Positions 1 through 8,995 of a stretch of DNA of 64,000 nt are shown one piece after another. The DNA is from Trichomonas vaginalis G3. Taxonomy: Eukaryota > Parabasalia > Trichomonadida > Trichomonadidae. The translations under genes were made by a program, and so were the position numbers. How positions within the stretch are numbered: position 1 is the stretch's first letter; every line of letters starts with the position of its first letter. Where the stretch lies: NCBI RefSeq assembly GCF_026262505.1, contig NC_067204.1, positions 17,152,165-17,216,164 on the forward strand, given 5' to 3'. The notes beneath the pieces were generated by a model. The model was not told where the DNA came from. It saw nothing but the letters and a program-made list of their open reading frames with translations, and did not search any database.

Positions 1-93
1 TGCCATTGCAGTTTGTATTCTAACTTCATTTGGAATATTCTCTGGGTTTGGTTGTCCAGGTTGCTGTGCATTCGCTAAGTTCTGTGCGTCCAT
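1..93 (-). CDS. N-terminus of an unidentified Maverick protein (partial)
   Basis: The reverse strand opens at an ATG (91-93) and stays open to the window edge, giving 31 residues rich in Q, N and P (it begins MDAQNLANAQQPGQPNPEN). The rest lies outside the window, so no family can be assigned. It points leftwards like the small membrane-protein gene at 116-250, 22 bp away, and may be co-transcribed with it. Confidence 0.45.
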   Translation of the reverse strand, partial: MDAQNLANAQQPGQPNPENIPNEVRIQTAMA

Positions 94-115
94 TTAATAT
101 TAGATAAAAAATCTC

Positions 116-250
116 TTACGAGTACATATACTGAACATTTGCAGGCATTGGTTCATCTTCATATTCTCTGTACTTTCTGCCACGTCCAAATAAATAATGA
201 CATGACAATGGAAAAAAACCTAAAACAAGTAGTCCTATTTCAAACCACAT
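116..250 (-). CDS. Small single-span membrane protein, 44 aa
   Basis: A complete short ORF with an ATG at 248-250 and a TAA at 116-118. The protein starts MWFEIGLLVLGFFPLSCHYLF, one hydrophobic segment of about 17 residues, followed by the basic stop-transfer patch GRGRKYRE and a short polar tail. The layout fits a type I/III single-pass miniprotein. Small membrane proteins are common in Polintons and related viruses, but no specific family is recognised. The next gene on the strand starts 23 bp downstream, so the two may form one transcription unit. Confidence 0.5.
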   Translation of the reverse strand: MWFEIGLLVLGFFPLSCHYLFGRGRKYREYEDEPMPANVQYMYS

Positions 251-414
251 TTACTTACTAGTAAAATTTCTTTGTTATGACACTTTCTCCAGTTTATAGG
301 ACCTCTCTCATATTCTATCTTATCGTATCTAAACTCATATCATGTATGTCCTCTAACCATCTCATGACACTTTCCAAACCACTTTTATCGGATGTAAAGT
401 AAAAGCATGGATGG

Positions 415-1054
415 TTATGTAAAAACGTCTAAAGTTTCTAAAGAGTCTCTCAAAGTCCAGTCTACTTGGTATTGAAAATCCCATGTGTTATAGAACGGCG
501 GGTCTACTATAAAGAAAACATTTTCCTTGTCTTTATATTTTTCATACAAATCTGTCCAATGACATCTCACAAACTCTATACCCTCAATATATTTTTCTAT
601 GTCCTCTTTTGAAAACATTTGTATAAGTTAAGATATAAAACTTTTGACATAAGTGTTTCAATGTCATGAACTCTTATAGCACCACTATATAATAGTCTAG
701 CAGATATACTATCCCAGTCTATATATTCTGCTTTTTTCAAAACCTCTCTGACAGTATTTTTCTTATCTAATGGTATACGTTCCATCTTACCTATAGGTAT
801 CTTTTCTTTCAACTCACTCAATATTTTGTTTGTGTCTGGTATATGTTTGAGACGGTTCATATAGTTGTCGAAGTCATTGCATATAATCTTTGAGTCTGGA
901 ATATTGTATGGCACAGATGGGATATATAGAAACTTCCACCGAACAAATCTACAAATGTTAGACCATTCGGTAGTTTCTTAAGTTCTCTCAATAGAATATC
1001 TTTACATCTACTCTTATTTCCAAAGAAGGGTAACGGTGGTTTTGTAAAATTCAT
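415..1054 (-). pseudogene. Adenine-specific DNA methyltransferase-like gene, broken
   Basis: Reverse-strand reading gives pieces of a D12/Dam-type N6-adenine methyltransferase. The N-terminal PPLPFFGNKSR is the conserved start of this family; FVDLFGGS matches the AdoMet-binding motif; VDPPF matches the DPPY catalytic motif. The product would methylate adenine in DNA. The gene is broken in about two places, and weaker similarity continues to about 250. Bacterial-type adenine methylases are known in T. vaginalis, whose DNA contains 6mA; that this copy rode in on a Maverick is inference from its position. Confidence 0.65.
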
Positions 1055-1102
1055 TTTATATACAATAAAAATGTTTTTTCCTGAAAAGTGACAGAAAAGT
1101 GA

Positions 1103-1235
1103 CAAAAACATTTACGAAGAAATCTTGAAAATTCAAGAGGGTAGAAAAGAGGTTAGAAAAGAGGTTATATCTAACCTTCTACCCTAAACATTATTTTTGT
1201 CTGATTTTACGAAGAAGTCTTGACAAAACATGAAA
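1103..1235. repeat. Hairpin module plus satellite-like unit in element A
   Basis: Read in reverse orientation, this spacer has iterated GGTAG/GGTTAG words facing CTAACC and CTACCC, then TAAACATTATTTTTG. It is flanked by ACGAAGAAATCTTGA and by ACGAAGAAGTCTTGACAAA, which match the 25-bp satellite of element B. It is the best candidate here for the single-copy ancestor of the B satellite. Confidence 0.7.
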
Positions 1236-1304
1236 ACAATATAATTTGTGAAAAGCTCCTGGAAGACCCGTATATAAGAACTTCATTTATACTAAACATC
1301 TTCA

Positions 1305-1335
1305 GGGCTAGAAGGCACGAAGTGCCTGGAAGCCC
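1305..1335. repeat. Nested GC-rich hairpin beside the poly(T) tract
   Basis: GGGCT (1305-1309) pairs with AGCCC (1331-1335) around an inner perfect stem, AGGCAC-GAA-GTGCCT (1313-1327). The GAA triloop matches the second hairpin of the dispersed double-hairpin motif found at 5311, 8965 and 10342. Confidence 0.6.
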
Positions 1336-1340
1336 CACTA

Positions 1341-1446
<106 letters not shown>

Positions 1447-1674
1447 AATCCATTAAGATTTTTATTGGAAAATGCTGAAGAAAAACTTTCTCAAATAAAT
1501 GAGAAGATACAAAATTCAATTACATATTTAAGATCGTTTGAAATTCCAAATGAATTGTTAGATACGTATATGTTAGAAATTAATGAATTTTGTTATAATT
1601 CTCCAGGTTATATTTTAGAACATTTCGAAGAATTTTTGGAGGATTTCAAAGAAAAGAATAATTTAATAGACTAA
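1447..1674 (+). pseudogene. Unidentified ORF remnant after the poly(T) tract
   Basis: An open frame of about 75 codons emerging from the T tract without its own ATG. It encodes a helical, acidic sequence (ENAEEKLSQINEKIQNS, later EHFEEFLEDFKEKNN) and stops with TAG. It looks like the 3' part of a coding sequence whose front is replaced or hidden by the homopolymer. No family is recognised. Confidence 0.35.
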
Positions 1675-1993
1675 AAAATTTATTATTTTTATTTATTGTG
1701 AATTTTAAATTGTCACTTTTTAAGTGTTACTCCCTATTGAAAGTGTCACTTTTTTGGGTGTCACTTTTTCGGAAATTCTTATATACTCCAGACATGAACG
1801 AGAACAGTCATGATATCATTAATGGTACCATTTATTTACACCAAAAATAAAGTTTATGTTAGAATGTTAGATCTAACATGTTTTCTAACCACTTTTCTAA
1901 CCTCATTTCTACCCTCATGAATTTCCTTAAGACAGAAAAAATAACGTTAGTTTTATTTTTTTCTAACTTTTTATCTTGTAGGTAAGAACAGAA
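1675..1993 (+). promoter_or_regulatory. Spacer with plus-oriented hairpin module and upstream box of the first KilA-N gene
   Basis: No gene is seen. GTCACTTTT-like words recur between 1710 and 1770. At 1838-1915 a plus-oriented hairpin module begins CAAAAATAAAGTTTA, continues through GTTAGATCTAAC, then iterates TCTAACC and TCTACCC. At 1937-1965 the box AAAAAATAACGTTAGTTTT followed by a T-rich stretch lies about 40-60 nt before the ATG; near-copies precede the second KilA-N gene and the gene at 12766. A promoter role is inference. Confidence 0.5.
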
Positions 1994-2656
1994 ATGTCAG
2001 TCGAAGCAAAAACATTCACTAACAAATATAATGGCGAAACATTCACAAAAGGCACTTATAACGGTATTGAAGTCTTACGTAGAGACAAGGATGGTTACAT
2101 TAATGCAACAAATATGTGTCAGCAGTTTAGGAAAGACTTTAGAAAGTTGTTGGAAAATAAGTCCTGGGAAGAGTATTATAAGGCATTTTGTGAAGAATAT
2201 AGCAACAGTCCGAATTCCGGCGGTTGCTTTTTACACAAAATTCATGCAGGAATTCCTGATGAAATTAAACAGGTTAGAGGAACGTATGTAGACCCAAGAC
2301 TTATAAACTATATAGCAATGTGGGCTTCTCCAAAATATTGCATAGCAGTTGGAAAAATTATGGACTCCATAGACAAGAAAGTTCATGAGAAATTAGATGA
2401 AGAAGAACTCGAAGATACAGTAGAGAATGCTAAACCTTTGTTCGAACAAGAAGTTAGAAAAATGCATGAAAAACAATTAGAACATGAACGTGAGATATGT
2501 TATGATTATAGAGATTCTCCATACGAACTAGACCAATGGGAACAAGAAGATTTAAAGAGAGAATTTAGAGAATATGAACTCGCTAAGATAGCATTAGAAA
2601 CTGCAGAAAAGAAGTTAAAAGTTTGGGGTCGTTTTGTACAAAAATATTGTGAGTAA
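1994..2656 (+). CDS. KilA-N domain protein, 220 aa
   Basis: Putative DNA-binding protein. Residues about 10-125 hold a KilA-N domain: RDKDGYINATNMC is the hallmark front motif, and YVDPRLINYIAMWASPKYC followed by MDSIDKKV is the typical rear helix pair. The C-terminal 90 residues are charged and probably coiled. KilA-N domains occur in phages, large DNA viruses and Mavericks and bind DNA, often in regulators. The ATG at 1994 is preceded by the shared upstream box. Fragments of a related gene are embedded three times in the satellite of element B, with almost the same MDSIDKKVHEKLDEEELEDT segment. Confidence 0.85.
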   Translation: MSVEAKTFTNKYNGETFTKGTYNGIEVLRRDKDGYINATNMCQQFRKDFRKLLENKSWEEYYKAFCEEYSNSPNSGGCFLHKIHAGIPDEIKQVRGTYVDPRLINYIAMWASPKYCIAVGKIMDSIDKKVHEKLDEEELEDTVENAKPLFEQEVRKMHEKQLEHEREICYDYRDSPYELDQWEQEDLKREFREYELAKIALETAEKKLKVWGRFVQKYCE

Positions 2657-3521
2657 ATGAACCATTTATTTTTGCTGAATTCGTGAGATTCTGAGTAAAA
2701 TGGCATATGGCATGTGTCAAACCGTTGAGTTTTCACAAAATTCCAAAAATAACGTTTACCATGTAAAATGGTTATAAATAATGAGGGTAGAATTCGTGGT
2801 AGAAATTAGGTTAGATATACCCATCTACCCTAAAAATTATTTTTGCTGAATTCAGCACAAAATTCTGAGTAAAATGACATATGGCACGTGTCAAACCGTT
2901 GAGTTTTCACAAATTTTAAAAATTGCTGCGGAAAGTTCGTCAAAAAAGGGAAGGTTCCCGACGGTTTCAAACCGCCATACTTTACATGAAGATAGTTTGC
3001 AATGTCAACTAAATATCATGTACGATAGAAACGGTTATGTAAAGTTTACATTTTGTAAAGTTTTGTCCTGATTCAAGACAAGTCTTGTATTTTTTCAGAA
3101 CAAGTCTTGTATTTTTCAAGACAAATCTTGTCCTGATTCAGAACAAGACTTGCACTTTTTCAGGAAATCCTATCGTCCAACTTTACAAATGTCACTTTTT
3201 CAACATGATTGCATTTTGGTCGGGGGACAACTTTCTCTCATTTTGTCACTTTTCTATCGTCGTGTTTTGTCACTTTTCCTTCAGGGTGTGTGTCAGAAAA
3301 TATCCAAAATCTTTATAGCCTCGTATCTCCTTCAATTCTTGACGGTTTGACATGTATGACACACCATTCAATTCAGAATTATGTGCTGAATCTTATGACC
3401 TTCATTTGTTCGTGACTTCTTTTCACATATGTAACCATGAATTTTTAACATTTCTTTAACAGAGAAAAATAAAGTTAGTTTTATTTTTATTTATTTTTTT
3501 ATTTTGTATGTAAAGACAGTA
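2657..3521. repeat. Repeat-rich spacer between the two KilA-N genes
   Basis: No credible gene. About 65 bp are duplicated directly (2680-2745 and 2858-2920, both with GTGTCAAACCGTTGAGTTTT). A reverse-oriented hairpin module lies between them (2788-2852). ACAAGTCTTGT palindromes recur at 3075-3150. GTCACTTTT words recur at 3190-3285. The segment 2938-2987 (TTCCCGACGGTTTCAAACCG) reappears in element B near 37800. The box AAAATAAAGTTAGTTTTATT (about 3465-3484) precedes the next ATG. Confidence 0.6.
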
Positions 3522-4349
3522 ATGCCAACATTAGAGAACACAACAACTGCTATCGTTCATGAAGCCATAAATGAAGAATACGAATACATACAATATAACA
3601 AACAACTTCGCCTCATTCGTTCGGTCAAAGATGACATGTACCAAATGCAAAGTATAATGAATGCTCTTCGTTCTACAAAGCAAGCATATCATTGGTTTGA
3701 AAACCAACAGACAAAAGAACTTTTAGAAGAATTTCCTCATATGATTGCTTCCCTCGGAAAACCGAGAGAAGAGATTCCGTACGAAAATCGCAAGAATTTG
3801 GCTCCTGGTTTGAAAGGATATTATGTTCATAGACTTTTAGTAAATGCTGTAGCAATGTGGGCTTCACCTCGTTATGCTTGTTATATTTTCATGATGTTAG
3901 ATGAACTATATAAAGCAGAACGTGGAGAGATGGAAAAGAAACTTCAAGCAAAAGATGAAGTCATTGAATCCAAAGACAAAAGCATACAGAAAAGAATACC
4001 ACGTTCAGTACCAAAAGGAAAGGAAAAGAGTTATAAGTATATGATATATACTGAAGAGTTGGAGAAAGAAGAAGATAAAGATATGGTTATGTTGCATTTA
4101 GTCAGAAGAAACAACAAGAGCTTTTATGACCTTGCTAAGATTTACAAATCTGACAGAAATTGGTTCTATCGTGAAAACTTACCGATTTCAATGACACCGA
4201 ATGAGCAAATAAAGGAAATTGTCAAAAGTACTCTTCCTCAAACACACTATGACATCAAAGGTTGCACAATACTTACATTCAAAGAAGACTTACCATTACT
4301 GAAGGAAAAAATAACAGAATATTTCGATAACTTCAAAGAGGAAGAATAA
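3522..4349 (+). CDS. KilA-N-like protein with extra C-terminal domain, 275 aa
   Basis: Putative DNA-binding protein. Residues about 40-145 resemble a diverged KilA-N domain: YQMQSIMNAL, then HWFENQQTKELL, then GLKGYYVHRLLVNAVAMWAS, the typical rear helices of the family. A charged linker follows (about 150-180), then a basic domain (KSYKYMIYTEEL to the end) like the helical C-terminal domains that follow KilA-N in viral proteins; a precise family is not assigned. The ATG at 3522 was chosen over the upstream TTG because the shared box sits at normal distance and the sequence starts MPTLENTT. Fragments of a close relative lie in element B at 20208-20550 and 38256-38598. Confidence 0.75.
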   Translation: MPTLENTTTAIVHEAINEEYEYIQYNKQLRLIRSVKDDMYQMQSIMNALRSTKQAYHWFENQQTKELLEEFPHMIASLGKPREEIPYENRKNLAPGLKGYYVHRLLVNAVAMWASPRYACYIFMMLDELYKAERGEMEKKLQAKDEVIESKDKSIQKRIPRSVPKGKEKSYKYMIYTEELEKEEDKDMVMLHLVRRNNKSFYDLAKIYKSDRNWFYRENLPISMTPNEQIKEIVKSTLPQTHYDIKGCTILTFKEDLPLLKEKITEYFDNFKEEE

Positions 4350-4405
4350 AAAAATCTAAGCTAATTTTATTTTTTTTTATAAAATTTTATCTCATATGAA
4401 AGAAC

Positions 4406-4540
4406 ATGAATTTAGAATATTCGGAACTCATGACAGAAGAAGAGAACGAACAACATGTAAAAGATTATGCAAAATTTCTGAAGGTATATAAAGCTTATGA
4501 AAAAGCGTATGAAAAGTTTATACATTGGGAATTGTTGTAA
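4406..4540 (+). CDS. Small acidic helical protein, 44 aa
   Basis: A complete ORF from ATG 4406 to TAA 4540. The protein begins MNLEYSELMTEEENEQHVKD and continues with repeated YxKAYEK-type turns, so it is probably a single amphipathic helix. It lies 56 bp after the second KilA-N gene and is preceded by an A-rich/T-rich box like that of other Maverick genes here. No family is known; a second ATG at 4395 opens a shorter, less likely frame. Confidence 0.4.
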   Translation: MNLEYSELMTEEENEQHVKDYAKFLKVYKAYEKAYEKFIHWELL

Positions 4541-4578
4541 AATATCGATATGAAGACTAACCAAAAATATATTTTTGC

Positions 4579-5052
4579 TTAAATAGCTTCAGGGTCAATT
4601 TCTTCAACCATTTCACTTCCTTCGTCAATGTCAATTGAAGCTTCTTCAACCTTTGGTAAGAATTTCTGTATAACATCTTTGTTCGTTATTGTCTTCAGAG
4701 ATGAAGGATAATATTTCACATTTGTTTCACCCTTCTTATATTCTTTCTGTTCGGAAAGATTCATAGCAATACTGAAGAAGTCAATGTTAGAGTTCTTTAT
4801 GACAGTATAATGAGTATCTTTGACATTCACGAAGAAACCCTTTTGTTTCAAAACTACTGCTAACTCTTGTGAAGTATAACGTTTGCGGTCAATGACAATA
4901 GCTAATGGTCTGACATACTGACCAAACTTAGATTCTTTCACAAACTTCTTGTTAAAGATAACATTAACGTTTGAAGCACCATTGAACTCATTCTTGATGG
5001 CAGTAGCGAGAGCATTGTATGAAAAGAACATGCAATCTTGCATGTGTTTCAT
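4579..5052 (-). CDS. Unidentified Maverick protein, 157 aa
   Basis: A complete reverse-strand ORF starting MKHMQDCMFFSYNALA and ending in an acidic tail (DIDEGSEMVEEIDPEAI). The middle (about 45-110) alternates short hydrophobic and basic runs and looks like an alpha/beta domain. No signal peptide or membrane segment is visible. It is divergent from the polymerase locus, separated by about 90 bp of A/T runs that could serve both promoters. I do not recognise the family. Confidence 0.6.
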   Translation of the reverse strand: MKHMQDCMFFSYNALATAIKNEFNGASNVNVIFNKKFVKESKFGQYVRPLAIVIDRKRYTSQELAVVLKQKGFFVNVKDTHYTVIKNSNIDFFSIAMNLSEQKEYKKGETNVKYYPSSLKTITNKDVIQKFLPKVEEASIDIDEGSEMVEEIDPEAI

Positions 5053-5143
5053 TAAAATAAAAATATTAAGTTATTTTGAAAAATAACTTAAAAAAATCTA
5101 ATCTAATTTTTTCAAAAAAATATTTTTTTATTTCCTACTAAAG

Positions 5144-5764
5144 ATGTATCGGAAGTTGTCTAAGTTAGAACACTCGGAAATAAAACAACTTCTTACAGAA
5201 GCTAATATAGATGTTGCAAAGCATTACGCAACAAACAAAAAAGCACTCGCTGACATCCTCAATGACTATAATGGTGCAATAAGTTATGATAGAATTCATG
5301 AGTTCATAAAGCCGCAACGCGGCGAGGACGAAGTCCATGCAAGAACTTTTCCTTTAAATGACGTTGCTATTGACTTATATCATAGACGTTCAGTACCTCA
5401 TGAAGTAAGAAGAGAAATGTTTGACATAACAAATGCAAACGTTGGTGAAACAAGAAGAAGAGACGACACACTGAAACAACAGAGAAGAGAGATGTTTAAA
5501 AGTGCTATAGAACAAGTTCGCAAAGCTAACGATGTCATTCGTTCCATTGACGACAAACCAAAAGAAGGTGAGAGATGGTTAAAGAAAGATGAAGAGAATA
5601 GGAAGAGAAATGTGAAGTCAGGCAATAGACTCATTGACTTTAACATCGAAGCTTTAGATGAACCAAACAGAGACTACTTACACAAACATTTCGGTAAGGT
5701 TTTCATGAGACTCTTAGAGAAAATTAAAATAAACTCACAACAGAGATGGATGGTATGTTATTAA
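5144..5764 (+). CDS. ORF upstream of the DNA polymerase, 206 aa
   Basis: An open frame starting MYRKLSKLEHSEIKQLL, basic and helix-rich, with many RR and KK pairs (EVRREMFD, GETRRRDDTLKQQRREM). It shares the strand of the polymerase and lies directly in front of it, so it may belong to that locus or be a separate small protein; I cannot decide from sequence alone. A GC-rich double hairpin (5311-5336) lies inside the frame and is translated as QRGEDEV. Confidence 0.5.
   Translation: MYRKLSKLEHSEIKQLLTEANIDVAKHYATNKKALADILNDYNGAISYDRIHEFIKPQRGEDEVHARTFPLNDVAIDLYHRRSVPHEVRREMFDITNANVGETRRRDDTLKQQRREMFKSAIEQVRKANDVIRSIDDKPKEGERWLKKDEENRKRNVKSGNRLIDFNIEALDEPNRDYLHKHFGKVFMRLLEKIKINSQQRWMVCY
5311..5336. 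repeat. GC-rich double hairpin, copy 1
   Basis: First hairpin GCCGC-AAC-GCGGC (5311-5323), spacer GA, second hairpin GGAC-GAA-GTCC (5326-5336), then AT. It has the same geometry as copies at 8965 and 10342 and lies inside an open frame. Confidence 0.75.
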
Positions 5765-5831
5765 ACTTGGTGGAAAGTATGAATGTTCTACGTTAAACCT
5801 CAATAATATTGGAACATTACTACATCAGCTC

Positions 5832-8800
5832 TTGAAGGAGAACTTTATATCAGAGATAGAAGCAAATGCTGCAGGTATTGTTGAAATGCACTATGACTTC
5901 TTCTTGACAAACATAAAGAATCTTACCGAAATAAAGATGTATGATTTAACAGAATATGAAGGCTTAACGATGTCAGATGTAAAGAAAGGCAAACCAAAAA
6001 AGAGACCATATAGAGATGAAAGCACACTGACAAATGACCAGAAAGCCATTTTGGAAGCTCTTAAGCAAACAGGAAACCCAGCACTTATAGAAAGCTTTTG
6101 GAAGATAATGGTGAAAAGAAGTTTTATAAGAGAAAGCGGTCAGTTCTGGAAGTATCTTTGCACATTACCTATAAATCTTGAACGCTACCAAATCTTCAAT
6201 GAACTGAACAAAAGAACTGCAACACTTATGACAGAAGACAATTGTTTCGTTTATGCTTGCATTCAGGCTGGAGTAAATGAAGAAACTATTGACCACATGA
6301 GAGAAGTCATTCGTGTTAGAGACTTTCCTCAAAGTAAAGTACAAGAAATTTCTGACGCAACAGGTATAGCATTTAATGTTACCATTGGTTACTTCAATGA
6401 CTCAAGACATAATGAAATAAAGAGATACATACCAAAAGAATGTGAAACTGTTCGAACTATTGACCTACTTCTTGTTGAAGACCACTACATGCTAAACGAA
6501 AGACTTCCAATGACAATATATTTCGTCAGAAATTACAAAGAAATCTTGAAGGAGTGTGGTGGAATGAACATTGAGAAACAGATGAAAATATATACAAAGA
6601 GAGAGAACAAATGTGTAGTTCGTTATGATAGAACTAACCGCTATGGGATTTTGAAAACATTGTGGGAGTGCAAAATATTTCGAACCTATTTCTTATGGAG
6701 AACTTTCACATATACGACTGACTTATATAAACAGAACCTTGCACCATTTAAAGATTTGACATATGCTCCAAAGTATTGTGTACAACTGAAGAAGAAAGCA
6801 GAGTCAAAAGAAGTAAATAAAGCTAAATGTAAATTCATTCCTGAGCACGTTTTCTTTGCTGACTTTGAGTGTAGCACAGACGGCTTTCATAAAGCGTTTA
6901 ACATATGTTATGACAGTGAAGATGGTTCAGTGAGTCAAAGCATTTGGGGTCAAAACTGTGCAACAGAATTTTTGGAACGACTTCCTGACAAGAGTTTAAT
7001 ATATTTCCATAACCTCAGTTATGATATAAACTTCATCTTAAGACACATGACAGAAGTGAAAGGAACTCCCATCATTAAAGGTTCACGAACAATGCAAATA
7101 ACTGGTTTATATAAAGGACGGGCAATTATTATAAAAGACTCTTACAGTGTTATAAATAAGAAACTTAAACTATTTCCTGCTATGTTTAACTTACAAACAG
7201 GACCGAAAGAAGTATTTCCATATAACTACTACAGCAGTGTTTTGTTAGCAAATGACAACAGAACTGGTGTCATTTCTGAAGCATGTAAGTTTGTCAAGGA
7301 TGCAGATACATTCATGAAGAACATAGATTCCATCAAAGGTTGCAGAATAGATGAGAACCACTTCGACTTAGAAAAATATAGCACGTTTTACTGCAAACAA
7401 GATGTAAGAATTTTAAGAGAAGGTTTTGTAAAGTTCCGCAATGACTTATTGAAAGAGTTTGATTTAAACGTTTATGACTACGTTAGTATTTGTTCTATTG
7501 CTAACAAATTGTTTGAGAACAGAGTATACTTCCCGAATGGAAATCTTTATGACCTCTCAAATAAACCAAGAGAATTTATTTCGAGATGCATTCAAGGTGG
7601 AAGATGTATGTTGTCAGATAACATTAAACAAAAGAGCAAAAAGAAACTCATTGCTGACTTCGACGCTGTTTCATTATATCCATCCGCTATAGCAAGACTT
7701 TATACTTTAGAAGGAATTCCAAAAGTATTGAAGGATGAGATGTTAAGCACAGAGTATCTCATGAGACATTTATTCGATGACGACCAAAAGGAACCCATTG
7801 GTGAAAAGTTTATGTCTGGCTTCTTTGTTCTCATTAAGATAACAGAGATTGGAATACATAGACACTTTCCTTTAATAGTTTGTGACCCTGAACTAAATCC
7901 AGAACTTAACGTTCCCAGAAGTTCAAACACTTGCTGTTTAATGTATGTTGACCATATAACATTACAAGACCTCATAAAATATCAAGGTGTCAAATGTGAA
8001 GTGTTGCAAGGATACTATTACGATGGAAACAGAGATTTGAGAATAAGAGATGAAGTTAAGAAATTGTTTGAGTTAAGGTTAAAGTATAAGAAAGAAGAAA
8101 ACCCATTACAAGAAATTATAAAACTCATTCTGAACAGCATTTATGGCAAAACCATTTTATCTCCTATTGAGTCAAAAATAACCATAGTAGATGACAAAGA
8201 TGCTATAAGATATGCTATAAGAAATTACAACCATATAGTGAAGTTCGAAGGTTTGGATGGTTCAGATAAAACTATTTTCAAGCTAACGAAAAGCATTTGC
8301 AGACACTTTAACTTTTGCCCACTTGGTGTAAATATTCTATCAATGTCAAAACGTATTATGAATGAAGTATTCTGTACTGCTGAGGACATGGGCTTGTATA
8401 TAGCCTATCAGGATACGGACAGCATGCATATTTTCAATGAAGACATCCCGCGTTTAGCTCAGGAATTTCAGAAGAGATATGGTCGCGAACTTATAGGAAA
8501 GAACCTTGGTCAATTTCATAGCGACTTTGCAGAAATCACAAAAGATAAACAAAGTTTAGCTTATAAAAGTATTTTCTGTGGAAAGAAGACCTACATAGAC
8601 TTACTCACTAACGATTTAAATGAAGTTGCATTTCACTGCAGAATGAAAGGCGTGAAGCAAGATGTTATTGCTTTAACCGCTAATGAAATGTTTCCTGACT
8701 CTGTTCAGTGTTTCTATGATGAAGATAAAGGTTTAATGGTTCCGCAAGGAAAATTTGACAAAGACTCTGAGTTCAGTGTTATGCAGTTATATAAAGCACT

Positions 8801-8918
8801 TCATGATGGTCAAGAGATTGGATTTGACTTATGTAAGTCTTCTAGTCCTTGCTTTGCTGAAAAGTTTAACTTCTCAATAACGACTAAAACAAGCTTTATT
8901 CGTAAGTTGAAGTTCTGA
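5832..8918 (+). CDS. Protein-primed family B DNA polymerase, 1028 aa
   Basis: Replicates the Maverick DNA. The exonuclease motifs are visible in order: DFEC at about 344 (Exo I), FHNLSYDINF at about 392-401 (Exo II) and YCKQD at about 520-524 (Exo III). Polymerase motifs are DFDAVSLYPS (609-618, motif A), LILNSIYGKT (765-774, motif B) and YQDTDS (859-864, motif C). The spacing between A and B leaves room for the TPR insertions of protein-primed enzymes. The N-terminal third holds EDNCFVYA (Cys138) and VEDHYM (His218), an arrangement seen in OTU-like cysteine-protease modules of some Maverick and linear-plasmid polymerases; that role is inferred. The nearly full motif set suggests a young copy. 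Confidence 0.95.
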   Translation: MKENFISEIEANAAGIVEMHYDFFLTNIKNLTEIKMYDLTEYEGLTMSDVKKGKPKKRPYRDESTLTNDQKAILEALKQTGNPALIESFWKIMVKRSFIRESGQFWKYLCTLPINLERYQIFNELNKRTATLMTEDNCFVYACIQAGVNEETIDHMREVIRVRDFPQSKVQEISDATGIAFNVTIGYFNDSRHNEIKRYIPKECETVRTIDLLLVEDHYMLNERLPMTIYFVRNYKEILKECGGMNIEKQMKIYTKRENKCVVRYDRTNRYGILKTLWECKIFRTYFLWRTFTYTTDLYKQNLAPFKDLTYAPKYCVQLKKKAESKEVNKAKCKFIPEHVFFADFECSTDGFHKAFNICYDSEDGSVSQSIWGQNCATEFLERLPDKSLIYFHNLSYDINFILRHMTEVKGTPIIKGSRTMQITGLYKGRAIIIKDSYSVINKKLKLFPAMFNLQTGPKEVFPYNYYSSVLLANDNRTGVISEACKFVKDADTFMKNIDSIKGCRIDENHFDLEKYSTFYCKQDVRILREGFVKFRNDLLKEFDLNVYDYVSICSIANKLFENRVYFPNGNLYDLSNKPREFISRCIQGGRCMLSDNIKQKSKKKLIADFDAVSLYPSAIARLYTLEGIPKVLKDEMLSTEYLMRHLFDDDQKEPIGEKFMSGFFVLIKITEIGIHRHFPLIVCDPELNPELNVPRSSNTCCLMYVDHITLQDLIKYQGVKCEVLQGYYYDGNRDLRIRDEVKKLFELRLKYKKEENPLQEIIKLILNSIYGKTILSPIESKITIVDDKDAIRYAIRNYNHIVKFEGLDGSDKTIFKLTKSICRHFNFCPLGVNILSMSKRIMNEVFCTAEDMGLYIAYQDTDSMHIFNEDIPRLAQEFQKRYGRELIGKNLGQFHSDFAEITKDKQSLAYKSIFCGKKTYIDLLTNDLNEVAFHCRMKGVKQDVIALTANEMFPDSVQCFYDEDKGLMVPQGKFDKDSEFSVMQLYKALHDGQEIGFDLCKSSSPCFAEKFNFSITTKTSFIRKLKF

Positions 8919-8964
8919 GGTCATTTATTTTTGTCAGCAATGAGGTCATTCGTGATAAAAATAA

Positions 8965-8989
8965 GCCGCTAGCGGCAAGGGCGAAGCCC
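8965..8989. repeat. GC-rich double hairpin, copy 2
   Basis: Perfect palindrome GCCGCTAGCGGC (8965-8976), spacer AA, then GGGC-GAA-GCCC (8979-8989) and AT. It lies between the convergent 3' ends of the polymerase and putative minor-capsid genes, so it could also act as a transcription-end structure. Confidence 0.75.
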
Positions 8990-8995
8990 ATGTGG

